Origin: Candidatus Kerfeldbacteria bacterium
GTDB lineage: Bacteria; Patescibacteriota; Patescibacteriia; SBBC01
Direction: 5' to 3'
Length of the DNA: 13,101 nucleotides
Assembly: GCA_016204645.1 (NCBI GenBank)
Contig: JACQKI010000044.1
Coordinates: forward strand, 1-13,101
The position numbers were made by a program, and so were the translations under genes. How positions within the stretch are numbered: position 1 is the stretch's first letter; every line of letters starts with the position of its first letter. Positions 6,998-12,625 of this stretch are shown in pieces. The notes below the pieces were generated by a model. It saw nothing but the letters and a program-made list of their open reading frames with translations. It was not told the origin of the DNA and ran no database searches.

Positions 6998-7026
6998 CCG
7001 TTAATTGCCCGCTGGCGTTACAGCGA

Positions 7027-7611
7027 TCAAATGTCATACTTGAACTTTTTCTTGTCGGCCGCATTGCCCTTGATCATGACCATGGCCACGATCGGGCCGA
7101 TGATCCACAGGAAGCGGCCGGCCTCGCTGACAAAAATGCTGCGGGTCAGCGGCGCCAGCTTGTCCACGGCCGTCGTCGGCAGGAACGACAAGACAATGGA
7201 AATCAGCAGGCCGACGTGCAAAAAGCTGAACAGCATCACCTGCCACCATGAACCGCGCTCGTCAGCGCTGGCGATCGTCCGCAGCAGCGCCGACCGCGCC
7301 AGCAGCAGGAACAGCGCGATGAATACGGCCACGAAGGTCGAGATCCGGAAGACGAAGACGTTAGCAATGCCGACATCAGCCTGGAAGTTACCGATGTACG
7401 GCGCAGTGTTGACCACGGCTAACGCCATGTAGATGGCGACCAGAATGACAATCACCCGATCGCGACCGAGACTCAAGCCGTACAGGAAGCCGGCGATGAT
7501 GAAAAACAAAACAATAAACAGGTCCCATGACGGTTGGGCCCAGTTGACGTTGGCGACAAAATTTTGCGCTGCGGTTTGCGTATTAGTGATGTCGAGCGCG
7601 AGCAGCGGCAT
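7027..7611 (-). CDS. Five-TM membrane protein, unknown function
   Basis: A 194-residue protein with an N-terminal polar segment rich in Asn and Thr and five hydrophobic helices (about 31-49, 52-70, 85-105, 124-144, 166-181), ending in a basic tail (KKKFKYDI). The segment GFLYGLSLGRDRVIVILVAI is distinctive, and I have the impression that such proteins recur in CPR genomes, but I cannot name a family. It starts at ATG 7611 without a Shine-Dalgarno (preceding bases are AAACTAAATA). It lies downstream of dnaJ on the same strand but has its own promoter; no terminator was seen between them, so read-through from dnaJ is possible. Confidence 0.7.
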   Translation of the reverse strand: MPLLALDITNTQTAAQNFVANVNWAQPSWDLFIVLFFIIAGFLYGLSLGRDRVIVILVAIYMALAVVNTAPYIGNFQADVGIANVFVFRISTFVAVFIALFLLLARSALLRTIASADERGSWWQVMLFSFLHVGLLISIVLSFLPTTAVDKLAPLTRSIFVSEAGRFLWIIGPIVAMVMIKGNAADKKKFKYDI

Positions 7612-7652
7612 TTATTTAGTTTAAGCGATGTGTATAACTACCAGCAACCTAT

Positions 7653-7681
7653 AGTCTAGCACAAATCTGAGCGGAATGCAA
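7653..7681 (-). promoter_or_regulatory. TAGACT-type promoter of the five-TM gene
   Basis: Read on the minus strand: TTGCAT (7681-7676), 17 nt, TGC and then TAGACT (7658-7653). Predicted transcription start is near 7646, with a leader of about 35 nt. It lies in the 99-nt gap after dnaJ. Confidence 0.6.
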
Positions 7682-7710
7682 CTGGCGCTCACACCGAGTG
7701 GCTGCTGAAA

Positions 7711-8781
7711 TTACTCGAGTTCGGCCAAGCGTTCCAGCAGTTTTTTCTGCTCTCGGGTCAGCTTGGACGGGACTTTGACCACCGCTTCGACTATCTGATC
7801 GCCGCGCCCTCGCCCGTCGAGGTGCGGCACGCCTTTGCCGCGTAGCCGGAAGAGCTGGCCCGGTTGAGTGCCGGCCGGCAGCTCAAGTTCAACCGGTCCG
7901 TCGAGCGTTTCCACCGTCACCGGGCTGCCGAGGGCTGCTTGCGAAAGGCTGACGGTCCGCCGGGTCAGGATATCGTCACCGTCGCGCCGGAACATCGAAT
8001 CGGGGCGGACGTGAATCCGAACGTACAGGTCGCCGGGCTGGCTGCCGCGGCCGCCAGGTTTCCCCTGCTGCCGGAGCCGAATGCTCTGGCCGTCCTCAAT
8101 CCCGGCCGGAATGGCCACCCGCAGCGTCCGCTTACCGCGCAGGCTGCCGCTGCCGTGGCAACGCTTGCACTTGCTCTTCGGCTGCTCCCCCGATCCGCCG
8201 CAGCTGGGACAGGTTTGCTGGGCGCGAATGGCGCCGAGGATGGTTGCTTGAACCTGCTCGACCACACCCGATCCGCGGCAGGTCGTGCAGCTGACCAGGC
8301 TCGAACCGGGCTCAGCTCCTCGTCCGTGGCACCGGTCGCACTGCGAAAGGCCGCTCAGCTCGAGCATTTTTTCGGCGCCGAAAACCGCTTCCCGAAAGTC
8401 AATCGACAGCGCCACCTCGGCGTCGCTGCCGCGCGTTGACGGTCTCGATCGGCTGCGGCTAAAGCCGAACAGGTCTCCGAACATATCGCCCAGGTCGCCG
8501 ACATCGAACCCGGCGGTCCGAAAATCGAACCCGGCGCGCGACGCCTCGCCCGCCCACGAATCAGCGGCCGGACCGCCGACCGAACCAAACCGATCGTACT
8601 GCTGTCGCTTAGCCGGGTTGCTCAAAACTTGGTACGCCTCGTTGATTTGCTTGAAGCGCTGGCTGTCGCCGCTGACCTTGTCAGGGTGGTGCTGGTGCGC
8701 CAGCTTGCGAAAGGCTCGCTTGATGTCGTCGGCGCTGGCGTCCCGGCCTACGCCTAAAACCTGGTAGTAGTCCTGTGCCAT
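7711..8781 (-). CDS. dnaJ: Chaperone DnaJ (Hsp40)
   Basis: Co-chaperone that delivers unfolded clients to DnaK and stimulates its ATPase. At 356 residues it has all type I parts: J domain 1-66 with HPD at 32-34; a Gly/Phe-rich linker with FGDLFGFSRSRSR (about 68-118); and a zinc domain with four CxxCxGxG motifs at 148-155 (CDRCHGRG), 165-172 (CTTCRGSG), 191-198 (CPSCGGSG) and 205-212 (CKRCHGSG). Two C-terminal client-binding beta domains follow, with AIPAGIEDGQSIRL and LPAGTQPGQLFRLRGKG. It is slightly shorter than the E. coli protein (376). No dnaK or grpE is adjacent, yet the gene has its own HrcA-type operator and promoter. There is no obvious Shine-Dalgarno and the leader would be only about 7 nt. 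Confidence 0.97.
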   Translation of the reverse strand: MAQDYYQVLGVGRDASADDIKRAFRKLAHQHHPDKVSGDSQRFKQINEAYQVLSNPAKRQQYDRFGSVGGPAADSWAGEASRAGFDFRTAGFDVGDLGDMFGDLFGFSRSRSRPSTRGSDAEVALSIDFREAVFGAEKMLELSGLSQCDRCHGRGAEPGSSLVSCTTCRGSGVVEQVQATILGAIRAQQTCPSCGGSGEQPKSKCKRCHGSGSLRGKRTLRVAIPAGIEDGQSIRLRQQGKPGGRGSQPGDLYVRIHVRPDSMFRRDGDDILTRRTVSLSQAALGSPVTVETLDGPVELELPAGTQPGQLFRLRGKGVPHLDGRGRGDQIVEAVVKVPSKLTREQKKLLERLAELE

Positions 8782-8795
8782 GGTGGTCTGCGATC

Positions 8796-8825
8796 AGTCT
8801 ACGCCGGTTAGCACTCTCGCGTCAA
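8796..8825 (-). promoter_or_regulatory. dnaJ promoter, TAGACT-type
   Basis: On the minus strand: TTGACG (8825-8820), an 18-nt spacer and TAGACT (8801-8796), 14 nt before the ATG at 8781. The -35 lies inside the CIRCE spacer, so HrcA binding would block RNA polymerase. Confidence 0.75.
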
Positions 8826-8834
8826 GACTGCTAA
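8808..8834. promoter_or_regulatory. CIRCE element (HrcA operator)
   Basis: TTAGCACTC (8808-8816), nine bases, GACTGCTAA (8826-8834). The consensus is TTAGCACTC-N9-GAGTGCTAA, so 17 of 18 arm positions match and the spacer length is exact. It covers the dnaJ -35 region, and its right arm includes the TAG stop (8831-8833) of the upstream membrane gene. This is the known heat-shock repressor site; it implies that HrcA is encoded elsewhere in the genome. Confidence 0.9.
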
Positions 8835-9913
8835 GTCCTGAGGCGAAAGGTCTGGACCGTGGCGGCGTGTTGTTCCGCCACGACCACGTGGAACGCCCGC
8901 AGCACCCAAAACAGCGCGGTTCCGAGGAACCAAGTCAAGTACATGAACAGCGGCGTGAAGATGGCGAGCGTCAGGAACAGCGACCCAGCCAGCACCAGCG
9001 GCAAGAACGGCGCCACCGGCGCCAGGGTATGGTCGTACCGAGCCGTCAGAGCGGCGCGAACCGCATCCTGGCCGGTTTCGTCCCCCTGAAGCTCAATCCC
9101 GAGCGCCTTCGACAGCTCCGTCCGGGTCGAAACAACCAGCTCATTGCTCAGGTGCTGAACCTGGCCGTCGATCTGCCGAATCAGCTCCTCCTGGCTGGCG
9201 CGGCTTTGCGCGACGAAACGATCAAGGTCAACCGTGCCCGGGTCGATCCCCCGGTTCTGGAGCTCGGTCTCAACTGCTTGCCGCGAGAGCTCGCCGGCGT
9301 TCTGCTGCGCATTGTCGAGCACGGATTGCCCGCTCGGCAAGGTCGAGCGGATCAGTTCGTCGACCGTGGCTTCGGGCCGGTAGTTCGGCAGGACTTTCGG
9401 CAAGGCCGGGTTGAGGGCGATGACCGCGGTGTCGATCAGCGCGCCTTTCAGCCGCTGGTCGGCGCCCGGCCGGGTAAACCCGTAGTAGGAAAAAACCGCC
9501 ACCGCCAGCAGCAGCAGCGTAATCGAGGTGGTGATGCCGAACGACATCGCCTTCCAGACTGAAAACTTAATTCGCTGCAGCGCTTCGGTGCGCGCATTGC
9601 GACCGAAGGTGCCGACGGCCGCAAACTCAATTAATCCGGCCAGCAGCGTTGGGACATGCAGCCCGATTACCAGCCCGCTCAACCCGACGGCTGCGCCGAC
9701 AGCCCACGGCACCCACCGCTCAGTCACCAGCGTGCAAGCCACGGCTGACCAGGCGATGGTGGCCGTCAATCCGATGACTAGCAGGGCAATCAGCCACCAC
9801 CGCTCCTGAACGCCGTTGTCCACCACGGTCGCCAAGCCAAGGTGAAACAGCAGCGCGGCCGCCAGCGGCGTAGCTAAGACGACCCACGTCCAGGGCGAGC
9901 GGTGCGCCGCCAT
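8831..9913 (-). CDS. Polytopic membrane protein with a large extracytoplasmic helical domain, unknown function
   Basis: A 360-residue protein. Hydrophobic helices lie at about 9-30, 40-62, 68-100 (possibly two) and 118-144. A polar, mostly helical domain of about 150 residues follows (rich in Gln, Glu and Arg, for example RASQEELIRQIDGQVQHLSNEL), then two more helices at about 300-345 and a short tail. No family is recognised; the layout suggests an envelope protein with one large loop. The ATG at 9913 overlaps the TGA of the DUF3467 gene as TGATG, a typical coupling arrangement; a TTG at 9916 is the only nearby alternative. The C-terminal stop lies inside the dnaJ CIRCE element. Confidence 0.75.
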   Translation of the reverse strand: MAAHRSPWTWVVLATPLAAALLFHLGLATVVDNGVQERWWLIALLVIGLTATIAWSAVACTLVTERWVPWAVGAAVGLSGLVIGLHVPTLLAGLIEFAAVGTFGRNARTEALQRIKFSVWKAMSFGITTSITLLLLAVAVFSYYGFTRPGADQRLKGALIDTAVIALNPALPKVLPNYRPEATVDELIRSTLPSGQSVLDNAQQNAGELSRQAVETELQNRGIDPGTVDLDRFVAQSRASQEELIRQIDGQVQHLSNELVVSTRTELSKALGIELQGDETGQDAVRAALTARYDHTLAPVAPFLPLVLAGSLFLTLAIFTPLFMYLTWFLGTALFWVLRAFHVVVAEQHAATVQTFRLRT

Positions 9914-10218
9914 CAACTAGGTCGAAAGCCAATTTCCTTCGCGCCCGGCGGCTCGCTGGCCGCTTTGACCGGGCCGAACTGCGTTTCGTAGCGTTTTAGG
10001 TTTTCGGCCAGCGCCGCGATGATGCGCTTCAGGTGGCCGGGACTGGTCATGATCCGCCCGACGTGGTGGCCCTGCGGCTGACCCGGCACGAAGTTCATGA
10101 AGTCGAGGACGAACTCTTCCGGCGTGTGCGCCACCAGCATCATGTTGGCGTAGACGCCGCGCAGCGTGACTGGATCCGACTGGATGTTCATCTGCTGGCG
10201 TGGTTGACCGTTGGTCAT
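9913..10218 (-). CDS. DUF3467 domain protein
   Basis: A 101-residue soluble protein. After a polar Gln-rich start it shows the DUF3467 pattern: GVYANMMLVAHTPEEFVLDFMNF (about residues 21-43), GRIMTSPGHLKRIIAALAENLKRYE and a FGP turn. The family is widespread and of unknown function. The start chosen is the ATG at 10218 because GAGGA lies 4 nt before it; a GTG at 10233 would add five residues. It is translationally coupled to the membrane protein that follows and transcribed from the left half of the divergent promoter region at 10258-10299. Confidence 0.85.
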   Translation of the reverse strand: MTNGQPRQQMNIQSDPVTLRGVYANMMLVAHTPEEFVLDFMNFVPGQPQGHHVGRIMTSPGHLKRIIAALAENLKRYETQFGPVKAASEPPGAKEIGFRPS

Positions 10219-10257
10219 AGAATCCTCGCTCACAAATAAGGCTTAGCAATTGAGCTT

Positions 10258-10268
10258 AGTATACCACG
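10258..10268 (-). promoter_or_regulatory. Extended -10 promoter of the DUF3467 operon
   Basis: On the minus strand: CGTGG followed by TATACT (10263-10258), that is a TGG extended -10. The predicted start is near 10251, with a leader of about 33 nt containing GAGGA. The 17-nt -35 position reads CTCTCA, a poor match. This is the left half of a divergent promoter pair; CGTGGTA is mirrored at 10289-10295. Confidence 0.6.
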
Positions 10269-10270
10269 AC

Positions 10271-10299
10271 TTGACAGTGCTGAGAGGCCGTGGTACCGA
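10271..10299 (+). promoter_or_regulatory. Promoter of the 110-aa gene, right half of a divergent pair
   Basis: A perfect TTGACA (10271-10276), 17 nt, then TGG (10291-10293) and TACCGA (10294-10299). The -10 hexamer is weak but has the extended TGG. The transcript would have a leader of nearly 50 nt containing the tandem GTACCTC repeat (10305-10318) and the strong Shine-Dalgarno. Confidence 0.5.
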
Positions 10300-10337
10300 A
10301 TCAAGTACCTCGTACCTCGCCGCGTAAGTTTCAAGAG

Positions 10338-10348
10338 AAAGGAGGTGA
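10338..10348 (+). promoter_or_regulatory. Near-perfect Shine-Dalgarno that fixes the start at 10354
   Basis: AAAGGAGGTGA contains ten bases complementary to the standard 16S rRNA 3' end. GGAGG ends 8 nt before the ATG at 10354. An in-frame GTG at 10345 lies inside the site and so is not the start. An inverted repeat just downstream (TCCCTC and GAGGGA around CACCAT, 10357-10374) could form a hairpin, and GGAGG could also pair with CCTCC. Confidence 0.8.
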
Positions 10349-10353
10349 GGTCA

Positions 10354-10686
10354 ATGGGTCCCTCCACCATGAGGGAATGGTTCCTTCCAAGAGAACGGCT
10401 CGAAGTCGACATTCGCGGTCAGTTCGGGAAGAGCGTCCTCTTCCCGGAATCACTGGACGGACTGCGGCCCGAGACGACGATTCGGTACCGCGGTCGAAAG
10501 TGTCTCCTGCTCTTGCTGATCGTCCGAACCGAGGAGGGCATGCTGATCCAAGAAGGCTTGATCGGTTGGACCGAAACTGACAAGCGAACTGGCGAAGTCC
10601 TCAACGCTCACAAGCAACGCGTCACTGTGGCCGAGCTCCGCTCGGCGCAACGTCACGGAGGACAGTCCGATGAGGTCGCCGCGTAA
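10354..10686 (+). CDS. 110-residue soluble protein, unknown function
   Basis: No family is recognised. The protein is mixed alpha/beta and charged. A hydrophobic strand (RKCLLLLLIVRTEEGML) sits near the middle, followed by LIGWTETDKRTGEVLN and a helical, basic C-terminus (VTVAELRSAQRHGG). It looks cytoplasmic: no signal peptide and no membrane helix long enough. The start is set by the strong Shine-Dalgarno. It is a single-gene unit, bounded by a divergent promoter on the left and an intrinsic terminator on the right. Confidence 0.7.
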   Translation: MGPSTMREWFLPRERLEVDIRGQFGKSVLFPESLDGLRPETTIRYRGRKCLLLLLIVRTEEGMLIQEGLIGWTETDKRTGEVLNAHKQRVTVAELRSAQRHGGQSDEVAA

Positions 10687-10704
10687 CCTTCGCAGCCGTT
10701 TCCC

Positions 10705-10762
10705 AAGCGAGCGCCAACCACCATCCCCGTTTCATCGTGGTCTCCGGCGCTCGTTTTCTTTT
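10705..10762 (+). terminator. Intrinsic terminator after the 110-aa gene
   Basis: CGAGCGCC (10708-10715) pairs with GGCGCTCG (10746-10753). An inner ACCAC/GTGGT pair (10717-10721 with 10737-10741) lengthens the stem, and TTTTCTTTT follows. The remaining intergenic bases to 10869 show only a small hairpin around 10806-10826 (GGCACGAC and GTCG-A-TGCC) and no gene. Confidence 0.85.
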
Positions 10763-10869
10763 CAATTACTCCATCCGGCGGTAGCCGGCTGTCGCCTTTG
10801 ACCTCGGCACGACATGAAGTCGATGCCTCGGCCTAAACGTTCTGTACCGCCGACGACGTCAACCGTTCT

Positions 10870-11346
10870 CTACGGCGTGATTGGCCGAACCACAAACCCG
10901 AAGCTGCCGTCTGCGCACTCGCCGTCTAAAGCACAGGCGTGATAGTTGACGGTTAGTGAGCGGTTGGCGTGCCGCGCCAAGAGCACAGTCATAATCAATC
11001 GGTCATCGGAAAACGTCGGCTGGCCAAGGTGGAAAAACTGGCCATCGGCGTTGGTCACGGAAACACTCGAACCCGGGGCAAGCGTTTCAGAAAAGCTGAC
11101 GCTGACGGTGTTCGGGGCCACGGCTAGCAGGGCGTTATTTCGCGGTGTCGACGCTAAAAACGTGTTCGTCCGAACTTCGGTAAAGGTCGTGACTGAACCG
11201 ATGTCTTGAACTACCTGACTGGCCGTACTGGCATTTCCGCTCGTCAGAGTGCTTGGCTGGAAAAGGCGGAACAACAGCGCCGCTACCCCGATCAAGCCAG
11301 TCGCCACCAAGCCAAATAACCAAACTGAGTGAATGTTCCGAGTCAT
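10870..11346 (-). CDS. Membrane-anchored CopC-like domain protein
   Basis: A 158-residue protein with one N-terminal membrane helix (about 8-28), a Ser/Thr-rich linker, then a beta-sandwich resembling CopC/YcnJ-type domains. The match runs from TPRNNALLAVAPNTVSVSFSETLAPGSSVSVTNADG to a final GSFGFVV strand. CopC proteins bind copper in the periplasm through an N-terminal His and later His residues. Here the first His is lost to the linker and the C-terminal SADGHP region reads LDGECADGS, with two Cys (YHACALDGEC) that could form a disulfide. Copper binding is therefore doubtful, and a structural Ig-like role is equally possible. The ATG at 11346 overlaps the previous stop as ATGA. It is the last gene of a four-gene leftward operon. 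Confidence 0.7.
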   Translation of the reverse strand: MTRNIHSVWLFGLVATGLIGVAALLFRLFQPSTLTSGNASTASQVVQDIGSVTTFTEVRTNTFLASTPRNNALLAVAPNTVSVSFSETLAPGSSVSVTNADGQFFHLGQPTFSDDRLIMTVLLARHANRSLTVNYHACALDGECADGSFGFVVRPITP

Positions 11347-11609
11347 GGTCTGGCCGTTTGTCGTGCATCCCACACCGCCTGCGCCAGCATCCGACAATTT
11401 GAGTCAACGGTCGACATGTCAATCTCGCCGTTTCGTTCTTGCATGGCCAAGAGCGAGGCGCGCAGCACTGGATCAGGCGGCAGCTGGAGCCGGCCGCGGT
11501 TAAACTGCTCGGCCAGCAGCCGCAGCTTCGGCTCCCATTCACGGAACCGCTTACGTCGAGCCGCATCCAAGACGTCGCGGTACGGGGTCAGCTCATTGAC
11601 GAGAGTCAT
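11343..11609 (-). CDS. 88-residue helical soluble protein, unknown function
   Basis: Mostly helical and basic (LDAARRKRFREWEPKLRLLAEQFN), with one Cys and no membrane helix. No family is recognised. The ATG at 11609 overlaps the end of the upstream two-TM gene by 17 nt, and its TGA overlaps the ATG of the CopC-like gene (ATGA). The tight overlaps on both sides support a real gene translated by coupling. Confidence 0.65.
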   Translation of the reverse strand: MTLVNELTPYRDVLDAARRKRFREWEPKLRLLAEQFNRGRLQLPPDPVLRASLLAMQERNGEIDMSTVDSNCRMLAQAVWDARQTARP

Positions 11610-11799
11610 GATGCTGGCGAGCGAATATTCGCAAAACTATCCACATTAAAATGGAAATCAGGGCAAACGTAGTTAGTCCGGTGGTGAGATCTTTGGCAAT
11701 GAACAATGCCCAGATCAGGTAGCCAAGGTAGACCGCCAAAATCACCGCGGCCGCGGCCCGCCGCTTGCCCGGACGACTGACGGCTTTATTTTGGTCCAC
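11593..11799 (-). CDS. Small two-TM membrane protein, unknown function
   Basis: About 68 residues from the GTG at 11799: a short basic start (VDQNKAVSRPGKRR), then two hydrophobic helices (about 15-36 and 42-60) and a His-containing tail. The frame is open further upstream to a GTG at 11850, but that would overlap the preceding gene by 65 nt with no ribosome site; the GTG at 11799 overlaps it by 14 nt. Start confidence is moderate. It is the second gene of the four-gene operon. Confidence 0.6.
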   Translation of the reverse strand: MDQNKAVSRPGKRRAAAAVILAVYLGYLIWALFIAKDLTTGLTTFALISILMWIVLRIFARQHHDSRQ

Positions 11800-11932
11800 G
11801 CTGTTTCTTTTGCTGCGCGTCCCAGAGCTTCTTAGCTCCGTAGATTGCACCGGCCAGCAACGCCAGCTTAGCCAGCTTCTTGGCTTTACCTGATTTTTTC
11901 TTGGCTGGGACTGACTGGTTTTTCTTTGCCAT
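11786..11932 (-). CDS. 48-residue Lys-rich small protein
   Basis: From the ATG at 11932, preceded by GAGAGGGG as a ribosome site. The sequence is strongly basic (MAKKNQSVPAKKKSGKAKK) with a short hydrophobic amphipathic segment (LAKLALLAGAIYGAKKLW) and a basic tail. The composition suits a nucleic acid- or membrane-surface-binding peptide, but no function is assigned. An upstream in-frame ATG at 11968 would lie at or before the predicted transcription start (about 11963) and is rejected. First gene of the leftward operon. Confidence 0.65.
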   Translation of the reverse strand: MAKKNQSVPAKKKSGKAKKLAKLALLAGAIYGAKKLWDAQQKKQRGPK

Positions 11933-11969
11933 ATTCCCCTCTCCTATACAGTCACTAATAAGCTCCAAT

Positions 11970-11980
11970 AGTATATCACG
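11970..11980 (-). promoter_or_regulatory. Extended -10 promoter of the four-gene operon
   Basis: On the minus strand: CGTGA and TATACT (11975-11970), a TGA extended -10. Predicted start is about 11963. The 17-nt -35 position reads GCTCCA, a poor match. The arrangement is the same as at 10258-10268. Confidence 0.6.
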
Positions 11981-11984
11981 ATTC

Positions 11985-12013
11985 TTGACGCATGGAGCTG
12001 CGCGTGGTTAGGT
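11985..12013 (+). promoter_or_regulatory. Promoter of the rightward two-gene unit
   Basis: TTGACG (11985-11990), a 17-nt spacer with TGG at 12005-12007, then TTAGGT (12008-12013); shifting by one gives TAGGTG at 18 nt. The hexamer is weak, but the layout mirrors 10271-10299. It implies a transcript starting near 12020, after the ATG at 11992. Confidence 0.45.
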
Positions 12014-12032
12014 GGTCTTGCCCACGCACCGG

Positions 12033-12042
12033 AAAGGAGGTG
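12033..12042 (+). promoter_or_regulatory. Strong Shine-Dalgarno deciding a GTG start at 12049
   Basis: AAAGGAGGTG, with GGAGG ending 8 nt before GTG 12049. The sequence and spacing are the same as the site at 10338-10348. Confidence 0.75.
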
Positions 12043-12048
12043 GTCGAC

Positions 12049-12345
12049 GTGGAGCAGATCCTTCGCTGGGGCGTGTCTGACCGCGACGGCTACTACTTTC
12101 TCCAGACCGTCAGCGGCCGGATCATCCGGTTCTACGACGACGGCGTGGACGGTACGGACTTTACCGGCTGGCCTGACTACAGTTTCGAGGACTACAGCCT
12201 GTCAGTCTCGTACGATTGCGGGAGCGTCAACCTGGAAGCGTTTCAGGGCAACTGCCACGTCACGATTCCGCTCGGCCGGGTTCGATCGTGCAGCCAGCTC
12301 AAAACGTGGATGCACGCCGTCAATGCACGTTTACCGAAAGCGTAG
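12049..12345 (+). CDS. 98-residue soluble protein, unknown function
   Basis: From the GTG at 12049 the protein begins EQILRWGVSDRDGYYFLQ and continues as a beta-rich, aromatic and acidic domain (IIRFYDDGVDGTDFTGWPDYSFEDY). It ends with a short helix (CSQLKTWMHAVNARLPKA). It has three Cys and no membrane segment. The frame is open back to an ATG at 11992, which would add 19 residues. I prefer the GTG because of the ribosome site and because the promoter places transcription start after 11992. The next gene follows after 13 nt, so they form an operon. Confidence 0.65.
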   Translation: MEQILRWGVSDRDGYYFLQTVSGRIIRFYDDGVDGTDFTGWPDYSFEDYSLSVSYDCGSVNLEAFQGNCHVTIPLGRVRSCSQLKTWMHAVNARLPKA

Positions 12346-12358
12346 GTGAGAGTGAACC

Positions 12359-12607
12359 ATGGTTCTTTTTGAAATAGGTCAGCTAGTTCACTGGCGGACC
12401 GACCTCAAGCAGATCTTCGCTGCGTTCGCGGCCGACTGCAAGCAGCGCTATGGGACCGGACCATTCAAAGTGCTGCGCGTCCGGCCAGCCGAGGACCCGG
12501 CGTTGGCCGGGCACCAACAAGAAGTGACGATAGTCACGCCGCTCGGCGAAGCACACCTGTCCGGTATGTGGTTCAAGTCGGCTGGACCAAACACCCCCGC
12601 TGCCTAA
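12359..12607 (+). CDS. 82-residue small beta-rich protein, unknown function
   Basis: The ATG at 12359 is preceded by AGGTGAGAG at a usable distance. The protein has a hydrophobic opening (MVLFEIGQLVHW), a helix (DLKQIFAAFAADCKQRYG) and then strands GPFKVLRVRP, EVTIVTPLGEAHLSGMWF. This could be a small SH3-like barrel, but that is a guess from the pattern. No family is recognised. It is the second and last gene of the rightward unit; its stop lies within the hairpin at 12592-12621. Confidence 0.65.
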   Translation: MVLFEIGQLVHWRTDLKQIFAAFAADCKQRYGTGPFKVLRVRPAEDPALAGHQQEVTIVTPLGEAHLSGMWFKSAGPNTPAA

Positions 12608-12621
12608 CGGTTGTGGGGGTG
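12592..12621. terminator. Hairpin between convergent genes
   Basis: CACCCCCGC (12592-12600) pairs with GTGGGGGTG (12613-12621) with one G-T pair and a 12-base loop. It contains the last codons and stop of the 82-aa gene. There is no T run on the + side (GAAAATTATT follows), while TTT follows one base beyond the stem on the - side. A bidirectional terminator is likely but imperfect. Confidence 0.5.
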
Positions 12622-12625
12622 AAAA

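Noticed and set aside
7864..8439. 191-codon open frame on the + strand
   Set aside because: It lies opposite the dnaJ zinc and client-binding domains, which are certain.
8780..9562. 260-codon open frame on the + strand
   Set aside because: It is antisense to the membrane protein gene, has low-complexity charged composition (Arg, Gln, His), and arises from GC-rich codon bias.
10305..10318. Tandem GTACCTC GTACCTC repeat as an operator
   Set aside because: Only two 7-base units are present and there is no second occurrence; noted in the promoter entry only.
10806..10826. Terminator for the leftward small-gene operon
   Set aside because: A bulged hairpin is present (GGCACGAC with GTCG-A-TGCC), but there is no T run in the minus direction, so it is not called.
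11992..12048. N-terminal extension from the ATG at 11992
   Set aside because: The promoter would start transcription after this ATG, and the strong ribosome site at 12033-12042 points to the GTG at 12049.
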